Part shown: positions 17,356 to 26,139 of the stretch, piece by piece
Position numbering within the stretch: position 1 is the stretch's first letter
How the letters are laid out: each line of letters begins with the position of its first letter
From: Coleofasciculaceae cyanobacterium
GTDB lineage: Bacteria > Cyanobacteriota > Cyanobacteriia > Cyanobacteriales > Xenococcaceae
Length of the DNA stretch: 64,000 nt
NCBI GenBank assembly: GCA_036703275.1
Contig: DATNPK010000108.1
Span: 96,859 to 160,858 of the forward strand
Reading direction: 5' to 3'
The notes under the pieces: model-generated
What the model was told of the DNA's origin: nothing
Seen by the model: the letters and a program-made list of their open reading frames with translations, nothing else
Databases searched by the model: none
Position numbers and translations under genes: made by a program

Positions 17356-18057
17356 TTAATTTTGTCTGGTTAATTGTTTAGTTTGATGGCGTTGAACGAT
17401 ATTCTTTACCCAATCAAACCACTGTTCTAGACCTTCTCCTGTTTTCCCTGAGAGATAAATGATCGTTACCTTGGGATTGATTTGTCGTACATTAGCAGCA
17501 ATGCGATTCAGGTCAACATCTAAATATGGTGCTAAATCGGTTTTGGTAATCAATAAGCAATCTGCCTCTTGGAACATTACAGGATACTTCAAAGGTTTGT
17601 CTTCTCCTTCAGTGACGCTGAGTAGAGCAACCTTGGCATGTTCTCCTACTTCAAATTCGGCGGGACAAACTAAGTTACCGACGTTTTCCACCAAAGCTAA
17701 ATCGAAATCGCTTGGATTGTATTGATGTTCTAAAGTATGGATGCCTCCTGCAACCATCTTGGAATCCAAATGGCAAGAACGCCCCGTATTAATCGCAATT
17801 ACGGGAACGTCATATTGACGAAGGCGATCGGCATCTAGTTCGGTAGTCATATCTCCTTCAATTACGACCATTTTGAATTTAGCTTTTAAAGTTTTTAAAG
17901 TTTGTTCGAGAAGAACAGTTTTTCCCGCCCCAGGACTGCTCATAATATTGAGACAGGTAATCCCCCAGCGATCGAAATGCTGGCGATTATGGTCTGCGCC
18001 TGCTTGGTTGGCATGAAGTAGATTGAGTTCAATTGCAGCGTCGAATGTTTGGTGCAT
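17356..18057 (-). CDS. ghaB: HypB-like nickel-binding GTPase (guanidine hydrolase accessory, GhaB-like)
   Basis: A 233-residue SIMIBI GTPase of the HypB family with P-loop [15 protein letters not shown] (about residues 39-53), [15 protein letters not shown], the region [29 protein letters not shown] and the guanine site [10 protein letters not shown]. The usual N-terminal CxxC and His-rich stretch of hydrogenase HypB are missing. No hydrogenase gene is seen nearby. It sits in the operon of a Sll1077-type guanidine hydrolase; in Synechocystis such HypA/HypB-like proteins are needed to load nickel into that enzyme. That makes GhaB the better name than HypB here. Enzyme role inferred from this context. 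Confidence 0.85.
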   Translation of the reverse strand: MHQTFDAAIELNLLHANQAGADHNRQHFDRWGITCLNIMSSPGAGKTVLLEQTLKTLKAKFKMVVIEGDMTTELDADRLRQYDVPVIAINTGRSCHLDSKMVAGGIHTLEHQYNPSDFDLALVENVGNLVCPAEFEVGEHAKVALLSVTEGEDKPLKYPVMFQEADCLLITKTDLAPYLDVDLNRIAANVRQINPKVTIIYLSGKTGEGLEQWFDWVKNIVQRHQTKQLTRQN

Positions 18058-18083
18058 TGTTTTTGGTTAATAGTATTTATTAA

Positions 18084-18479
18084 TCATTTATCCGTAAGGG
18101 CGGTGCGCGAACTGCCCTTGCAGGTATCTAGAGAAGAATATTCAATGCGATCGATTTTTAGTTCTCGACCAGAGCGAATATCTTCCATAGGTGAATTACA
18201 ATCAGGACAACTGTATTGCAGTCCAATTTGGGGTTTATATTCTTGTTGGCAACTATGACAAAAAGCAATCAAAGCAATATCACGAATAGTTAGTTCTACT
18301 CCTTCTAAAAAGGTATTGCGGGTTTGAACTTCAAAAGCAAACTGCAAACTAACTGGTTCGACACAGGTAAATTCGCCAACTATCAAAGAAATTTTTTCTA
18401 TTTTTGGTTGTTCTGGTTGAGAATAATACCAATCTTTAACCGTCAGGATTAAAGCCTTGGTCATATCAGTTTCGTGCAT
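18084..18479 (-). CDS. ghaA: HypA-like nickel chaperone (GhaA-like)
   Basis: A 131-residue HypA/HybF-type protein. It begins MHETDM, keeping His2, the nickel ligand. The zinc site comprises two CxxC pairs (CHSCQQEY ... CPDCNSP). The core ends near IRSGRELKIDRIEYSS, the usual HypA length of about 113-116. The last 15 residues (LDTCKGSSRTALTDK) appear to come from a small palindromic repeat. The gene is 26 bp from the HypB-like gene. In this operon it is expected to bring Ni2+ to the guanidine hydrolase. Confidence 0.85.
   Translation of the reverse strand: MHETDMTKALILTVKDWYYSQPEQPKIEKISLIVGEFTCVEPVSLQFAFEVQTRNTFLEGVELTIRDIALIAFCHSCQQEYKPQIGLQYSCPDCNSPMEDIRSGRELKIDRIEYSSLDTCKGSSRTALTDK
18094..18119. 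repeat. Palindrome GTAAGGGC...GCCCTT at hypA 3' end
   Basis: GTAAGGGC (18094) and GCCCTT (18114-18119) are inverted. The same ends occur at 47912-47932. It encodes the extra C-terminal residues of the HypA-like protein. Confidence 0.5.
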
Positions 18480-18544
18480 ATTTTTAGTTATTATTAAATA
18501 GGCATTCGCCCTGGCTCGATAATCATAAATAAACTACATTCGGT

Positions 18545-19162
18545 TTAATTACCTAACTGTGAATCTGTAATTAAAATATGTCTGGGTTGAGATTTAACTT
18601 TTTTAAACCAAGAATTAATAGCCAAAAAGTCACTTAAATCAAATCCGCCTTCTTCTGCAACATGGGTATAAGCATAAAGACCAATATCGGCAATAGTGTA
18701 TTTATTTGCTACAAAAAAATCATGTTTTTTTAAATGCTGTTCCATAACATTTAAAGCTTTGTAACCCAATTTTCGCTTTTGTTCGATCTGTTCTCGATAT
18801 TTATCGGCGTGCTTGAGTTCGGTAATCCAAAAACGAGGAGTAGCAATATTTGGTTCGTGACTATATTGCTCGAAAAATAGCCACTGCATTATTTGAGTTT
18901 GTTGATATTTATCTTTGGGGAAGTACTTCGTTCCTTGACTAAGATGATATAAAATTGCGTTCGATTCAGAAATAAATGTATCCGAGGCAATTTCTAGCAA
19001 GGGAATTTTACCATTAGGATTTTTAGCCAAAAATTCAGGGGTACGAGTTTCTTGCTTGAGAATATTGAGTTGAATTAACTCAAAAGGAATTTGTAATTGT
19101 GTTAATAACAAGCGAACTTTATAGCCATTGCCAGAAGGGAGAAAGTCATATAGTTTATACAT
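18545..19162 (-). CDS. Glutathione S-transferase
   Basis: A 205-residue GST. The N-terminal thioredoxin-like domain begins MYKLYDFLPSGNGYKVRLLL (Ser in the SGNGYKVRL loop is the likely catalytic residue) and has the cis-Pro region NPNGKIPLLEIASDTFISES with the glutathione-binding ES. The C-terminal helical domain includes FVANKYTIADIGLYAYTHVA, the conserved N-capping TIADIGLY. It overlaps the start of the preceding methyltransferase gene by 8 bp, so they are cotranscribed. It is an unexpected member of the guanidine operon. Confidence 0.9.
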   Translation of the reverse strand: MYKLYDFLPSGNGYKVRLLLTQLQIPFELIQLNILKQETRTPEFLAKNPNGKIPLLEIASDTFISESNAILYHLSQGTKYFPKDKYQQTQIMQWLFFEQYSHEPNIATPRFWITELKHADKYREQIEQKRKLGYKALNVMEQHLKKHDFFVANKYTIADIGLYAYTHVAEEGGFDLSDFLAINSWFKKVKSQPRHILITDSQLGN

Positions 19163-19907
19163 AATTAGTACTTATAGTTATTAAGCGCGAATTAAAATAA
19201 ACTAAACTTTGCCCATCGCGGTATTTATCGTATAGTTTGTATAGTTGACCGATAAATTGCTCCTTTGGTTTTCTTTTGGGTATGTATGATGTACTCATGG
19301 CACGCCCGACTAAACCAAGACGATCTAAGACTTGTCGAGCGGGAAAAGTTAGCAAAGTAACGGTTGAAAATAGAAAAGTTTCGCGGAGAAATCTTTTCGC
19401 GTAACGCAACTCGGACTGATTATTAGAAACTGTTTTGGTAAAATGACTATACTCGGCGGTAAATTCATCTTGACGAGCGCGATTATTGCAGACTGCTGCT
19501 AGTCTTCCCTTTGGCTTCAAAATACGAGCAAATTCTTTAAGTGTCGGTTCGCGATTAAACCAATGAAAAGCTTGAAAGCAGGTGACTAGGTCGACTGAAT
19601 TATTTTCTAGTTTAGTATTCTCAGCATTACCATCTTGAAATTTTACTAATGAATCAGGTTTTGCTGCTTGTCTCATAGCTGCATTTGGCTCGATCGCAAT
19701 TACTTTAATTCCCCTATCTGCTAATAAACGGGAAGAAATACCAGTTCTTGCCCCGATATCAGCAACTATTAACTGCGATGGTGCGCTTAATCCCTTTAAA
19801 ATCGCGTCAATAGCTTCTGATGGATAACTAGGTCGATATAAAGCGTAATCTATTGCGCGATCGCTAAATCGCTCTTGGGGATTCATATGATATAGATTGT
19901 CAGTCAT
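19155..19907 (-). CDS. Class I SAM-dependent methyltransferase
   Basis: A 250-residue SAM methyltransferase. Motif I is VADIGARTGISSRLLADRGI (about 45-65); IEPNAAMRQAAKPDS follows as the acidic end of strand 2, NSVDLVTCFQAFHWFN as motif III and RILKPKGRLAAVCNN as the next strand and hairpin. The start DRAIDYALYRPSYP matches small-molecule methyltransferases of the UbiE/Trans-aconitate group. The substrate is unknown. Located directly behind gdmH (51 bp) and overlapping the GST gene by 8 bp. Confidence 0.87.
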   Translation of the reverse strand: MTDNLYHMNPQERFSDRAIDYALYRPSYPSEAIDAILKGLSAPSQLIVADIGARTGISSRLLADRGIKVIAIEPNAAMRQAAKPDSLVKFQDGNAENTKLENNSVDLVTCFQAFHWFNREPTLKEFARILKPKGRLAAVCNNRARQDEFTAEYSHFTKTVSNNQSELRYAKRFLRETFLFSTVTLLTFPARQVLDRLGLVGRAMSTSYIPKRKPKEQFIGQLYKLYDKYRDGQSLVYFNSRLITISTNYV

Positions 19908-19958
19908 TTGTCTTATGCTTTATTAATCAAACTGCCTCTATTAGCTTCCTCTGCTTGA

Positions 19959-21152
19959 TTAACTCCAAGGTTCATCTACTACCTGGGCTTCATCGTGAAT
20001 ATAGGCGGGCTTTTCGGTGCGGGGTAACTGTCCCGATAAAACTAAATGTGCCATCGTGTCGCAAATGACGCGGGTTGCCATTAGTGCTGTCATATCACTT
20101 ACGTCATAGGGTGGAGAAACTTCAACCACTTCTATACCGCAAACCGTAGTGTTCTGCACTATTTTTTTGAGCAAATATAAAACTTCGCGGGGTAATAAAC
20201 CACCAGGTTCGGGCCAACCAGTACCAGGAACGAATCCTGCATCAATGCAGTCAATATCAAAGCTAATCCAAACGCAATCTGTACCGTCTGTAGCTTTCTC
20301 GATCGCAAAGTCGGCTGCTGCATCTAGACCCATTTCCATAATGTCGGTAACGGTTAAAATGTTAGTCGCTCTTTCCCGACAGACTTTTACTCCAGGACGG
20401 GGTACTTGCCAGCCACCAATGCCCATCTGAACTAAGTTTTTGGCTGGGGCATTTGCCATATTGGTAGCATGAAACCAAGGACAGGTGTGCATCCTTTCAT
20501 CTAAGTCTGTTTCTTGAGTATCCGCATGGCGATCGAAGTGAATAATTCCCACTTTTTTATCTCCCAAATGACGACAAACAGCCCTTACTGTGGGAAATCC
20601 AATGGAGTGATCGCCACCTAAGATAATTGGAAATGCACCAGAACTAAAAACATGAGCTACGCCTTTAGAAATCTGGTCGAAAGACTTTTCATTGTTGGCA
20701 GGAATAGTAAAAATATCTCCCACATCACAAAGCGTAATCTGTTCCCGCAAATCTACCCCAAACTCAAAGTTATATGGCGTATATAGAGCAGAAATTTTAC
20801 GAATACCTTGAGGCCCAAAACGAGTACCAGGGCGATAGGTAGTGCCAGAATCGTGGGGAACGCCGATAATTGCTACATCATAATTGCCTACTTGGTTAAC
20901 ATTCTCTAAATAAGGAGCTTTTAAGAAAGTATTAATCCCCGCATAGTGGGGCAATTCTCCCCGCGAAAACGTAGAAATAGTTCGATCTTTAATACTTCCT
21001 GCTGCTTCTAAACCATATTCGAGACCCTGTTCTACTTCTTGTTGCCAACCTGTCAAAGGTAGCTGGCGTTCTTTGTCTAACGCTTTTTGTGCTTCGCTTT
21101 TGGATTCGTTCTCATTATTACTCGGTGGTTGGAATGGGGATTGCTCGCTCAT
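19959..21152 (-). CDS. gdmH: Nickel-dependent guanidine hydrolase (ureohydrolase fold)
   Basis: A 397-residue arginase/agmatinase-fold enzyme. The metal ligands are in GGDH (about 179-182), HFDRHAD (about 205-211) and SFDIDCID (about 297-304), followed by PGTGWPEPGG. Tryptophan in that last loop, the longer N-terminus, the guanidine riboswitch upstream and the HypA/HypB-like genes downstream all fit GdmH (Synechocystis Sll1077), which splits guanidine to urea and ammonia in a Ni2+-dependent way, rather than agmatinase. The start is placed at MSEQSP (21152) after an AGAGGA site; the in-frame ATG at 21170 is less likely. Confidence 0.88.
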   Translation of the reverse strand: MSEQSPFQPPSNNENESKSEAQKALDKERQLPLTGWQQEVEQGLEYGLEAAGSIKDRTISTFSRGELPHYAGINTFLKAPYLENVNQVGNYDVAIIGVPHDSGTTYRPGTRFGPQGIRKISALYTPYNFEFGVDLREQITLCDVGDIFTIPANNEKSFDQISKGVAHVFSSGAFPIILGGDHSIGFPTVRAVCRHLGDKKVGIIHFDRHADTQETDLDERMHTCPWFHATNMANAPAKNLVQMGIGGWQVPRPGVKVCRERATNILTVTDIMEMGLDAAADFAIEKATDGTDCVWISFDIDCIDAGFVPGTGWPEPGGLLPREVLYLLKKIVQNTTVCGIEVVEVSPPYDVSDMTALMATRVICDTMAHLVLSGQLPRTEKPAYIHDEAQVVDEPWS

Positions 21153-21284
21153 AAAATTATTCCTCTGCAATTTATCTTAAAAGGTAAAACTCAGTCCGCT
21201 ATTATATTCGTTTCTGTTATCATTTGCTGACTAAAAAGGTAAGATGTTCGCTCATAAAATTATTCTTTGGCAATTTATCTCAAA
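21145..21284 (-). repeat. Duplicated start region upstream of gdmH
   Basis: About 37 bp around the gdmH start (21145-21181) is repeated with few changes at 21248-21284. The second copy keeps the ATG and AGC GAA codons but not the downstream frame. Confidence 0.7.
21220..21255 (-). other. Leader mini-ORF (11 codons) between riboswitch and gdmH
   Basis: The duplicated start gives a short frame MSEHLTFLVSK followed by TGA. It begins 103 bp upstream of the gdmH start. A ribosome site like that of gdmH (AAGAATAATTTTATG versus AGGAATAATTTTATG) precedes it. It could be a neutral duplication or a translated leader. Confidence 0.45.
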
Positions 21285-21287
21285 CGC

Positions 21288-21336
21288 AAAAAACCCAGGA
21301 AGAACGACACTATATTTCAAGCATCGAATCCTCCCG
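21288..21336 (-). terminator. Riboswitch-controlled terminator
   Basis: In RNA sense, CCCGGGAGGA near 21336-21327 can pair with TCTTCCTGGG (21303-21294), followed by six T (21293-21288). The 5' arm overlaps the end of the aptamer, so ligand binding should block the terminator. Confidence 0.6.
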
Positions 21337-21450
21337 GGCTTTTTTCCCGCCGTGGAGCTACCTAGTAATTAGCAATTGCTTTCTTAAGTAGCCTGCTTCT
21401 CTCGGACCAGTCATTAATTAGCACTGCTATAAATCGGAACCCTAGAAGCC
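21328..21450 (-). promoter_or_regulatory. Guanidine-I (ykkC) riboswitch aptamer
   Basis: In RNA sense the block reads CTAGGGTTCCGATTTATAGC, ACTGGTCCGAGAGAAGCAGG, TAGCTCCACGGCGGGAAAAA and AGCCCGGGAGG. These are the conserved blocks of ykkC subtype 1, in the right order and spacing. A guanidine hydrolase as the first gene downstream is the expected partner. Confidence 0.93.
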
Positions 21451-21638
21451 TTCTAAAATTTTTTTCTACTTTCAACTTATCTGCTTATTACGAGGAAAAA
21501 TGTATCTATTGTTACTTAATCTTGTAGAGAAATGTTATTTGATATTATTGTTTATTAACAAAAAATAAGCTGGAAAAAATGGCGATCGCCATTCTGGTTA
21601 AAAAAAGTGAAAATAAACTTCAACTTTTGAGCGGTAAA

Positions 21639-24600
21639 TTATTTACTGCTGACGGTTAATTCGCTACTAGATTCTTTAGCCCGAGTTAAGCCGAAGAACT
21701 GGCTCATACTTTTAATCAAGCTATCGATATAGGTAAACAGAACTGGGACAATCACTAAAGTCAAAAGAGTAGAGGTAGTAAAACCGCCAATAACGGCGAT
21801 CGCCATCGGACTGCGCACTTCGCCATCCGCACCAAACTCTAGCGCAATGGGCAACATCCCCGCAATAGTTGAGATCGAGGTCATCAAAATCGGACGCAAG
21901 CGAGATACTCCCGCAGCAATTACGGCATTACGCCGAGTTTTTCCTTCTTTTAACCCTGCCAGAGCAAAATCTACCAGCAAAATTGCATTTTTAGTTACCA
22001 ATCCCATCAGTAAGACAATACCGATCAGAGCAAATAGCCCGAGTTCTTTTTGAGTAATTAATAAACCTAATAATGCGCCACCGACAGATAAAGGCAAAGC
22101 GGCTAAGATTGCCACAGGATAGAAAAAGTTGTTATAGAGCAGCACCAAAATAGCGTAGATGCAAAGAATCGCTAAACCCAACGCCCCCGCAAAACGAGAA
22201 AAGACATCTCGCATAATTTCCGCATCCCCTGATGGCTCTTCTTTTACTTCTGGCGGTAAAGACTGCATCGCAGGCAAAGCCCTGATTTTGGCGATCGCAT
22301 CTCCTAAAGCCAACCCCTGCAAGTTACCTTCAACCGTTACCTGACGGTTGCGGTTGAATCTTTCAATCGTGGCTGGGCTACTGCCTAAACGAATTGTCGC
22401 CACGGCTTCGATCGGCACTAATGAGCCATTACGCGCGGGAATACGCAGGTTTTTAAGAGTTTCGAGATCTAGGCGTTTTTTGGGGTCAATTTGGATGCGG
22501 ATCGGGATCTGACGATCTGGCAGATTAAACTTAGCCAGGTTGAATTCGCTATTACCAATAGATGCTAAAGAAGCGGTATTGGCGATCGCCTGGACGGAAA
22601 CTCCCAAATCCGCTGCCCTTTGGGGGTCTGGTTCAATGATCACTTCTGGCTTGATTAAGCTGGCACTGGTGTTTACATCAACTAATCCAGGGATTTCGCG
22701 GATTTGTTTTTCGAGGTTATTTGCCGTCTGGGCTAATATTTGCGGATTATTGCTGCGCAGAATCAAAGAAACATCTTTATCGCTACCCCCTGCGCCACGG
22801 CTTTGAAAGCTAATTCTGGCTCCAGGAATTTCATTAAATACCTGACGCATCCGATCTTGAAACTCTTGCTGAGATATGTCCCGTTCGTTTTTAGGCAATA
22901 GATTTATAGATAGCGAGCCAGTGTTAATGTTTTCTTCTGCCCCTACCTGAGCAAGTATGCTGGCAACTGCGGGCTGTTGGCGGATTGTTTTGTCTAACTG
23001 TTTGATTACCGCCTCAGTCTCATCAAGCTGTGAACCAGGGGGCAACTCGACCTGAACTATGCTTAATCCAGTATCTCCAGCGTCAAATAAGCCTTTGGGA
23101 ATGTAGGGAATTAGCTGTAAACTACCAAAGAAAAAACTTGCTGCCAGAATTAAAACGGCAACACGATTTTTTAAAGCAAAAGTTAGTAAGAAACGGTAGG
23201 GTTGGCGTTTTGCCCCAGCATTAGGATCGAAGTTTTGAGAAGAAAAGGAATCGGCAGAATAGGTTCGGATCTCGCTTGCTTCTTTTCTCTGTGGGGTAAG
23301 ATCATAATTTACAGCATTGAAGGCGCGAAAGCGAGGATACTGAAAAGCCTGCTTTTTGGGCTTGAGTAAATAGGCACTCAGCATTGGCGTAACGGTACAG
23401 GCTACTAGAGTAGAGAACATAGTTGATACTGCCACTGTTACCCCGAAAGGCTGAAAGTACTGACCAGGAATACCTCCCATAAACGCTACAGGAATAAATA
23501 CCGCCACAATCGTTGCCGTGGTTGCCACAACCGCTAAGCCAATTTCTCGCGCTGCATCTAAAGCTGCCTGAAACGGCTTTTTTTTCATTTGCAAATGGCG
23601 ATCGATGTTTTCGATCATACAAATCGCATCATCTACCAAGTTACCTACTGCCAAGGCTAGGGCTAACAGGCTCATGCTGTTGAGGGTATAGTCTAAAGTT
23701 TTCATTACCCAAAAGGTAGGAATAATAGACAGGGGCAGGGCAGTAGCGGTAATGAAGGTAACGCGCCAGTCACGCAGAAACAGGCCCACAGTCAGCACAG
23801 TCAGTAAACAACCTAAAATTAAAGAATCGATTGTTCCCTGATAGGAATCGCGAATTTCATCAGCCAGGGTAAAGATCAGCTCGACATTGACATCTTCAGG
23901 AAGAATAGTTTTTAATTGGGCAATCGCCTCGGTTACAGCTTCTTCAACAGATACCGAACTACTGCCCAAGCTACGTTTTATGGCAAAGCTAACTACTGGC
24001 TGCCCATCTAAAAAGGCTTTTTGTCGTGATTCTTCAAAGTCATCGGCTACTTCGCCAAAGTTCGATAGGGGAACAGTCGTCCCGTTTTCTAGTCCAATCG
24101 GATAAGCCTGTAAATCCCTAACGGTTTTAGCACTACCCAAGGTACGTACGCTTTGTTCTCTGCCTCCAACTTCGGAACGTCCTCCTGACAAATTAAGATT
24201 AAACTGAGCAATTTGATTGTCAATTTCGCTGGCGGTAATGCCGTAAGCCTGTAGACGTTCTGGATCTAAATTTACCCTCACCTCGCGGTCTAATCCCCCT
24301 AGCCGCTCAACCTGACCCACTCCCTTGATATTCAACAGTTCGGGGATAATCGTGCGATCTACTAAGTCACTCAATTCTTCTACAGATCGTCGCTCGGAAA
24401 CAACTGCATAAGTAACCACCGTCCCACCGGTAAACTCTAGCTTGGTTACGCTGGGTTCATCGATATCTTGAGGCAGTTCGGGGCGAATTTGAGCAATAGC
24501 GTTGCGGACTTCATTGAGCGCGCGATCGCTGTCTACTCCTAAGTCAAAGTTAATTACTGTATTAGAATTACCATCAGTAACTGTAGAACTGAGTTCATCG

Positions 24601-24836
24601 ATTCCATCTAAATTAGCTACCGCATCCTCAATCTTCTTGGTTACTTGGGTTTCTAATTCCGTCGGACTAACCCCTCTTTGAGTCGCACGCACAATCACAA
24701 TCGGCACGTCGATATTAGGCGACTCATCGATTCCTAAGCTTAAAAATGAGCCAATACCAATAATTCCCAAAATAAGAAAAGTGACAATGGTGGGAACGGG
24801 ATTTTTAATCGACCAGGAGGAAAAATGGAAAGACAT
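21639..24836 (-). CDS. RND efflux transporter, HAE1/AcrB-like
   Basis: A 1065-residue inner-membrane RND pump subunit with twelve helices expected. N-terminus FHFSSWSIKNPVPTIVTFLI gives TM1. Conserved features include GVSPTELETQVTKKIEDAVA, the proton-relay region VGNLVDDAICMIENIDRHL (TM4 Asp pair) and FMGGIPGQYFQPFGVTVAVS, and the second half with LMGLVTKNAILLVDFAL. Large periplasmic loops lie between TM1-2 and TM7-8. The membrane fusion partner and outer-membrane channel are not adjacent. The substrate cannot be deduced; HAE1 proteins export lipophilic compounds or metabolites. Confidence 0.92.
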   Translation of the reverse strand: MSFHFSSWSIKNPVPTIVTFLILGIIGIGSFLSLGIDESPNIDVPIVIVRATQRGVSPTELETQVTKKIEDAVANLDGIDELSSTVTDGNSNTVINFDLGVDSDRALNEVRNAIAQIRPELPQDIDEPSVTKLEFTGGTVVTYAVVSERRSVEELSDLVDRTIIPELLNIKGVGQVERLGGLDREVRVNLDPERLQAYGITASEIDNQIAQFNLNLSGGRSEVGGREQSVRTLGSAKTVRDLQAYPIGLENGTTVPLSNFGEVADDFEESRQKAFLDGQPVVSFAIKRSLGSSSVSVEEAVTEAIAQLKTILPEDVNVELIFTLADEIRDSYQGTIDSLILGCLLTVLTVGLFLRDWRVTFITATALPLSIIPTFWVMKTLDYTLNSMSLLALALAVGNLVDDAICMIENIDRHLQMKKKPFQAALDAAREIGLAVVATTATIVAVFIPVAFMGGIPGQYFQPFGVTVAVSTMFSTLVACTVTPMLSAYLLKPKKQAFQYPRFRAFNAVNYDLTPQRKEASEIRTYSADSFSSQNFDPNAGAKRQPYRFLLTFALKNRVAVLILAASFFFGSLQLIPYIPKGLFDAGDTGLSIVQVELPPGSQLDETEAVIKQLDKTIRQQPAVASILAQVGAEENINTGSLSINLLPKNERDISQQEFQDRMRQVFNEIPGARISFQSRGAGGSDKDVSLILRSNNPQILAQTANNLEKQIREIPGLVDVNTSASLIKPEVIIEPDPQRAADLGVSVQAIANTASLASIGNSEFNLAKFNLPDRQIPIRIQIDPKKRLDLETLKNLRIPARNGSLVPIEAVATIRLGSSPATIERFNRNRQVTVEGNLQGLALGDAIAKIRALPAMQSLPPEVKEEPSGDAEIMRDVFSRFAGALGLAILCIYAILVLLYNNFFYPVAILAALPLSVGGALLGLLITQKELGLFALIGIVLLMGLVTKNAILLVDFALAGLKEGKTRRNAVIAAGVSRLRPILMTSISTIAGMLPIALEFGADGEVRSPMAIAVIGGFTTSTLLTLVIVPVLFTYIDSLIKSMSQFFGLTRAKESSSELTVSSK

Positions 24837-24990
24837 ACTTGGAGAGGAATTAGGGATAAAAGATGAGGTATCGAGAAAAATAGTTCACTCTATTTTAATC
24901 TCGCAAAAGTTTTAGTGTTCTGGCCGTATTTGCTTCGGCCTCTATTGACAAAGGCTCTGCAAGTTTTGGTGAAATAAACTACAATGTATT

Positions 24991-25009
24991 TATAGTAAAA
25001 ACTACTATA
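24991..25009. promoter_or_regulatory. Inverted repeat TATAGTA-N5-TACTATA upstream of nadA
   Basis: A perfect 7-bp inverted repeat with a 5-bp spacer, 46 bp before the nadA start. It has the layout of an operator, but no regulator is identified. Confidence 0.35.
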
Positions 25010-25054
25010 ATTGCCGCTCAAACTAAATTTTTAAACTAAAGGCTATTTATTACC

Positions 25055-26017
25055 ATGTTTACCGCAGTTAAACCCAAAGCTAATCTTGACGAAATTCCCA
25101 GCGATCTGTTTGGAGCAATAAACAAGCTAAAAAAAGAGCTTAACGCCGTAGTTTTGGCTCATTACTACCAAGAGGCGGATATTCAAGATATTGCTGATTA
25201 TTTAGGCGATTCATTGGGTTTATCTCAACAGGCTGCCAGCACTGATGCGGAAGTTATTGTCTTTGCAGGAGTGCATTTTATGGCAGAGACGGCGAAGATT
25301 CTTAATCCTAAAAAGCTAGTCCTCTTACCAGATTTGGAGGCTGGCTGTTCCCTAGCCGATAGTTGTCCTCCTGAAGATTTTCGGGCTTTCAAGGCTGCTC
25401 ATCCCGATCACCTAGTTATTTCTTACATCAACTGTACAGCCGAAATCAAGGCACTCAGCGATATTATTTGTACAAGTTCTAATGCAGTTAAAATAGTTAA
25501 TCAGATTCCTGCCGAACAGCCGATTATTTTTGCTCCAGATCGCAATTTAGGTCGTTATGTTAGTGAGCAAACAGGTAGAGATTTGGTTTTATGGCAAGGG
25601 AGCTGTATTGTTCACGAAACTTTCTCAGAAAAAAGCCTGATCGAACTCAAAGTTGAAAATCCATCTGCCGAAATTATTGCTCACCCTGAATGTGAGCCTC
25701 CTGTGTTGCGTCATGCAGACTATATTGGTTCAACCACCGCTTTGTTGAACTATTGCCAGCAAAGCCAGAGTGATAAATTTATTGTTGCTACCGAACCTGG
25801 TATCATTCATCAGATGGAAAAAGCTGCACCCAACAAACAGTTTATTCCCGCACCAGCCACGAACAATTGTGCCTGTAATGAATGCCCTTATATGCGCTTA
25901 AATACTCTCGAAAAGTTGTATCTGGCAATGAAAAACAAAACTCCAGAAATTACCTTACCTGAAGATATTCGCCTGAATGCGTTAAAACCAATTCAAAGAA
26001 TGTTAGCAATGTCATAA
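25055..26017 (+). CDS. nadA: Quinolinate synthase
   Basis: A 320-residue [4Fe-4S] enzyme condensing iminoaspartate with dihydroxyacetone phosphate in NAD synthesis. The three conserved cysteines are visible: [11 protein letters not shown] (about 128), HPECEPPVL (about 214) and [11 protein letters not shown] (about 275-280). Other family motifs are [20 protein letters not shown] and [16 protein letters not shown]. The length is usual for the short, cyanobacterial/thermophilic type. NadB and NadC are not in the window. An inverted repeat lies in its promoter and a stem-loop follows the stop. Confidence 0.95.
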   Translation: MFTAVKPKANLDEIPSDLFGAINKLKKELNAVVLAHYYQEADIQDIADYLGDSLGLSQQAASTDAEVIVFAGVHFMAETAKILNPKKLVLLPDLEAGCSLADSCPPEDFRAFKAAHPDHLVISYINCTAEIKALSDIICTSSNAVKIVNQIPAEQPIIFAPDRNLGRYVSEQTGRDLVLWQGSCIVHETFSEKSLIELKVENPSAEIIAHPECEPPVLRHADYIGSTTALLNYCQQSQSDKFIVATEPGIIHQMEKAAPNKQFIPAPATNNCACNECPYMRLNTLEKLYLAMKNKTPEITLPEDIRLNALKPIQRMLAMS

Positions 26018-26018
26018 A

Positions 26019-26057
26019 CAACAGCGCAGTTTTCATGCTTGATAGACTGCGCTGTTG
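26019..26057 (+). terminator. Stem-loop behind nadA
   Basis: CAACAGCGCAGT (26019-26030) is perfectly inverted as ACTGCGCTGTTG (26046-26057). No T-run follows, so it may be a 3'-end stabiliser rather than a classical terminator. Confidence 0.5.
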
Positions 26058-26062
26058 ATTAA

Positions 26063-26127
26063 TTAGCTATTAGCTATTAGCTATTAGCTATTAGATTAAA
26101 CTGGTGTGTTCTACTCAACCAAAAAGC
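26063..26127. repeat. TTAGCTA heptamer array plus GTGTGTTCTACTCAACC repeat
   Basis: Four tandem TTAGCTA units (26063-26090), a partial fifth, then the dispersed unit GTGTGTTCTACTCAACC (26104-26120) continuing as AAAAAGC. The same pair of units recurs at 37260-37377 and, inverted, at 9976-10027. Confidence 0.65.
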
Positions 26128-26139
26128 GCAGCAACTTGC

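Noticed and set aside
17356..18479. HypA/HypB as evidence for a hydrogenase locus
   Set aside because: No hydrogenase or other hyp genes are near, HypB lacks its His-rich N-terminus, and a guanidine riboswitch with gdmH precedes them. The guanidine hydrolase maturation role explains them better.
19959..21152. Agmatinase or arginase
   Set aside because: The fold is shared, but PGTGWPEPGG, the long N-terminus, the riboswitch and the chaperone genes all fit the guanidine hydrolase subgroup.
23302..23622. 106-residue leftward ORF inside the RND gene
   Set aside because: It is out of frame with the pump gene and has no features of a real protein.
26063..26094. Heptamer array as an origin or iteron set
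   Set aside because: The units are few, AT-poor flanks and DnaA boxes are absent, and the same array is found at gene ends elsewhere in the window.
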